Below, piece after piece: positions 61,127-64,000 of a stretch of DNA of 64,000 bases. The notes beneath the pieces are model-generated. The model searched no databases. It worked only from the letters and a program-made list of their open reading frames with translations, and was not told the DNA's origin. Made by a program: the position numbers and the translations under genes. Origin of the DNA: Cacajao melanocephalus (taxonomy: Eukaryota > Chordata > Mammalia > Primates > Pitheciidae); the NCBI GenBank assembly GCA_963573385.1, contig CAUYLG010017831.1, positions 62,001-126,000 of the forward strand, given 5' to 3'. Within the stretch, counting starts at the first letter, position 1; each line of letters begins with the position of its first letter.

Positions 61127-61291
61127 TATAGTCTCTGTAACAACTACTCAACTCTGTCATTGTAGTGTGGAAGCAACCACAGACAATTCTGTAACTGGAT
61201 GGGTCTGGCTGTATTCCAAGAAAACTTAATTTATAAAAATAAGCTGCAGGCTGGATTTGGCTTGCAGGCTGGAGTTTGCAGACCTCTGGTC
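61127..61291 (-). mobile_element. MER20 hAT element, antisense
   Basis: The minus strand starts agaccagaggtctgcaaact and continues ccaaatccagcctgcagc, ttggaatacagccagaccca, gacagagttgagtagttgtt. About 165 bp, 3' end short. MER20 copies are known to serve as regulatory elements in some tissues; nothing here shows that for this copy. Confidence 0.85.
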
Positions 61292-61385
61292 TAGAGAATA
61301 AATTCCAAATGTCCTACTGTGATTTTCCTTCTTCTCAAGTCTGATCTTTCCTCATTCTATTTTAAATTCATACATTAAGAAAACC
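61292..61385 (-). repeat. L2 fragment, antisense
   Basis: gagaataaattccaaatgtc, then ctcaagtctgatctttcctc are antisense L2 words. Confidence 0.45.
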
Positions 61386-61954
61386 CTTTCAACCAGCACA
61401 TTAATAATAGCAGCTGGTTAACTGGTTAAAACATAGGTTAAAGAAATAAAGCATACATACAAATCTACCCTAAAAAATTTTAGTAAAAACATAAACATGA
61501 ATTTGTCATTTCTTTAATGTAGAGCCAAGACTTTGATTCAATTTGATTCTTTTTTTTTTTTTTGCATGAAGTACACCCATAATTTATCTTTTATAATTTT
61601 CAGTTTTGGTTTCTTTAAATGGGAGTAATCAATTGACAAACCAGCAAAGCAATCTGAGGCAGAATCTCATTATAGAGATTTTTATAATCTTTCTTCATCT
61701 TTCATAGTTGTGTCTCCTGTGCTTAGTTTATTGCAGCTCACTAAAACAAAATTCATGTCTTTCTAAAGGGAAAGCATACATTGACAGGTTTGTTAGGTAT
61801 AATAATACCCTGATAGTCATGGGAGTTTAGTTACCCAGGGTGTTTTGCTGAGAGAATGGAGAGCATTGATTAATCTGTTGAGGCTGTGAAGAAGACGCAG
61901 TTGAGAGCGTTTCTTTGACTATACCCAACTGTTCACTCTGCCATGCCATTTCTT

Positions 61955-62290
61955 TATGCTGCTCCCTTGGTTTGTTAAGCTCTTTATACACCTCTACCTG
62001 AAGAATATCAATTTCCTCGAGGTTTAATTCAAGGTTACCTCCTTTACAACACCTTTTCTGAGTACTGAGATTGGCTTGGTTATTCCCACTTCTGTGTGTC
62101 TTCCTACCCTACTATTACGGAAACTATAATACATTAACACATTAATTATTTTTTGTATTTCTTTCATATTCCACTATACTATGGGATAACAGAGTTTATT
62201 ATTTTTAATTCAGCTCTACCTCCCCAGGCCCTAGAATTGTGATATTACATAGTAACAGCTTGATACATTTCCATTAAATGAAGCAGTACA
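61955..62290 (-). repeat. L2 LINE 3' region, antisense
   Basis: gtttaattcaaggttacctc, acaacaccttttctgagta and acagagtttattattttta fit the antisense L2 series. Confidence 0.6.
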
Positions 62291-62479
62291 TTATTACTGC
62301 TGTTGTTTCATTGGCTGACTGTAGCATGGGTGATTTCATACAGCAGATGGAACTACATTAATCATCTCCTTCAATGAAGATTAAAATAATGATTACAGAA
62401 TCAAGATGCTGGAAGGAGGAGTGTGATTGGAAATTTTGACCCCTAAGCAAATATCTAAAAGAGCTCCCTGGAGTTTAAG

Positions 62480-62590
62480 ATCTCTGCCAGATTGTAAGCT
62501 TCTGATTGGCAGTGGCTGTGCCTTGCTCATGTTTATAGTTTTATCTTTTTTCGTAGTGCCTGGAAAGACACTCAGCACTTGCTAGATAAA
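62480..62590 (-). repeat. L2 LINE 3' end, antisense
   Basis: gccagattgtaagcttctga, gtggctgtgccttgctcatg and agtgcctggaaagacactca are the antisense L2 3' end. Confidence 0.75.
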
Positions 62591-63214
62591 AGAAGAAATG
62601 TCCAATTAAACATGTTTACAAATTTCCTTAAAACACAAAGGTCACTAGTGTAGGATTCACCCTGTGTAAAGGGCAAGTTGAGTCCCATGTCTTAGATTCC
62701 TGCTCGCTCTCAGTTGCTGTTTGCACGTTCCCCTGCAGAGCAGAGCCATAGAATAATGAATACATAGCAAGCTGAGTAACCCTTTTTCTTAACACGAGTA
62801 GTACATGAATATTTGTCACACTAGATAAGGGAGATATTGAATGCAAACACAATTTTTATGAAGCCATTGAAATTTCGGTAATCTAAGATCCTTTTAGCCT
62901 TAATTGCGGTGTTATGGATGACCTCTGGCTTTCCTGGAAGGACACTGTGGGTGACAATAACAACTGTGTATCTCCAGAGTATGCAATGCTTCCAGCTCAA
63001 CTTGATGTCTTTAGTGTTGTTTTTAAAGTGAGTGTGTCTGTAAAATAATAGCTTGCTCGCTTTTGGTTGCATAAGAAACTATTTTTGATATTGCTAAGGG
63101 CCCCTCTTCCACTTTTCTTTTTTAACCACCAAATGCTGAGGACACTCTAAATTGAACAAGTCTCAAAGAACTTATGTGAAACTTAATGTTTAATGATGGA
63201 ACTCAATTGCCCAA

Positions 63215-63226
63215 CCTGACGTCAGG
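63215..63226. promoter_or_regulatory. Palindromic CRE-like site
   Basis: cctgacgtcagg contains the full TGACGTCA cAMP-response-element consensus in a perfect 12-bp palindrome. It lies in repeat-poor intron 2 DNA. Such a site occurs by chance, so function is not shown. Confidence 0.4.
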
Positions 63227-64000
63227 TACTTAACCAATTAAAATTATTTCTCCAAAAGTATATTCTTATATCTCTATGTTTTGGGCTCATTTTACAATAT
63301 TAATATGATTCTGGCACTGTGCCCTTCGCCAAGATGAAGTACCAGCTGAGCCTAATGGTCTAAACTGTCAACTCCCCGGTTCTTTATTAATCCTGGGGAA
63401 GTGGCCTGCACCTCAGTCATTATTGCCCAATTAGGTAAATAATCATCACATGCATTCTCATTAGAGCACTCTTCACAGAAAGCTTTGTTCCTGGGATTTT
63501 CAATTAGTCTTAACAAGTTACAAATGCCACTAGTGTCTCCCTTTCTCCATTAGTCCCCACAACCAGATGAAAATCTAGTGTCTAATTAAGGAAACCCAGG
63601 TCCTCATAAAACTCACTCTCTTTGCCTCTGTTGTATTCAGAAACCAAGAAGCTCATTAAGTGAGACCAATTGGCCTATCTGAGTTTTCGGTCATTGCTTG
63701 GTGAGGAAGAACTCCTGTGCTCATAAGCACAAGCATCAGGTTCAGCAAGAACAAATGTTTTTTTTAAAATAAAGCATCGAACCTCCACATTTCTCCTCCT
63801 CACTCCACTTTAAGGGGAAATTTCTTGAGACATGGTAGTGTGTAATTACCATTGCACAAGATGTACTTCATTGCACAACATGGGGCTCAAACTGACTCTG
63901 AGTTTAAGTATAAGACATAGACAACTTGTTTTCTCTTTTAAAGGATGCTATTTTCCTAGTAAAAAGAATTACAGAAATGATCTGGGATGGTTAGAAGTCC

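Larger units (their letters stand above)
49384..64000 (-). other. NPSR1: NPSR1 intron 2, partial
   Basis: The stretch upstream of exon 3 contains no further NPSR1 coding exon that I can find. It holds an L1 3' end, a degraded ERVL internal region, L2, MIR, Alu and MaLR pieces, a nest of antisense L1s (57600-61120), a MER20, and L2 fragments. I recognise nothing in 53600-54040, 55550-56740, 57030-57600, 61390-61950 and 62600-64000. Confidence 0.75.

Noticed and set aside
49384..64000. Search for NPSR1 exon 2 (TM1 and basic ICL1)
   Set aside because: I found no minus-strand stretch matching the TM1/basic-loop coding region; it should lie beyond the right edge.

Overview
This is mammalian, specifically primate, genomic DNA. 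It is almost entirely intronic. It carries several full-length and partial Alu elements, primate-type L1 3' ends, MaLR and ERV LTRs, and the usual background of MIR, L2, hAT and mariner relics. The only protein-coding gene I can support is NPSR1 (neuropeptide S receptor 1, a rhodopsin-class GPCR, formerly GPR154/GPRA). It lies on the minus strand. Six internal exons are present, corresponding to human exons 3 to 8: 49280-49383, 33449-33542, 23774-23975, 14456-14532, 4013-4099 and 42-222. All have canonical AG/GT borders and their codon phases join without a gap. They encode residues equivalent to human 94-342, from the second half of TM2 through TM7. The start codon and exons 1-2 lie to the right of the window and the last exon (C-terminal tail) lies to the left.

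Compared with the human protein as I remember it, the encoded stretch has about ten substitutions. This suggests a non-human primate. One of them is isoleucine at position 107, the site of the well-known human Asn107Ile polymorphism.

Layout, left to right (3' to 5' of the gene). Intron 7 (223-4012) has an LTR-like relic, an antisense Alu and an L2. Intron 6 (4100-14455) has a MaLR LTR, L2, MIR and hAT relics, L1 fragments, pyrimidine and TG microsatellites, and repeat-poor stretches. Intron 5 (14533-23773) has two antisense Alus, a U6 snRNA pseudogene, L2, MIR and L1 relics, a half MADE1 element, and CT, TG and GA microsatellites. Intron 4 (23976-33448) has MIRs, two open but unrecognised stretches, two Alus (one with target-site duplications) and long antisense L1 relics. 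Intron 3 (33543-49279) is the most layered. It holds a class I ERV LTR close to exon 4, an L1 3' end with target-site duplications, nested old L1s, an AT-rich palindrome, a Tigger1 transposon with transposase remains, a solo MST-type LTR inside an old L1, and a 5'-inverted (twin-primed) L1. Intron 2 (49384-64000, partial) has a degraded ERVL internal region, an Alu, a MaLR LTR inside an L2, nested antisense L1s, a MER20, and a repeat-poor right end with a palindromic CRE-like site.

I see no bacterial-type features, no CRISPR array, and no evidence of a new multi-gene system. The most interesting items are the receptor coding differences, several hairpins and palindromes, and the well-preserved insertion histories of some mobile elements. 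Repeat family names are from memory of consensus sequences and boundaries are approximate unless a target-site duplication is given.
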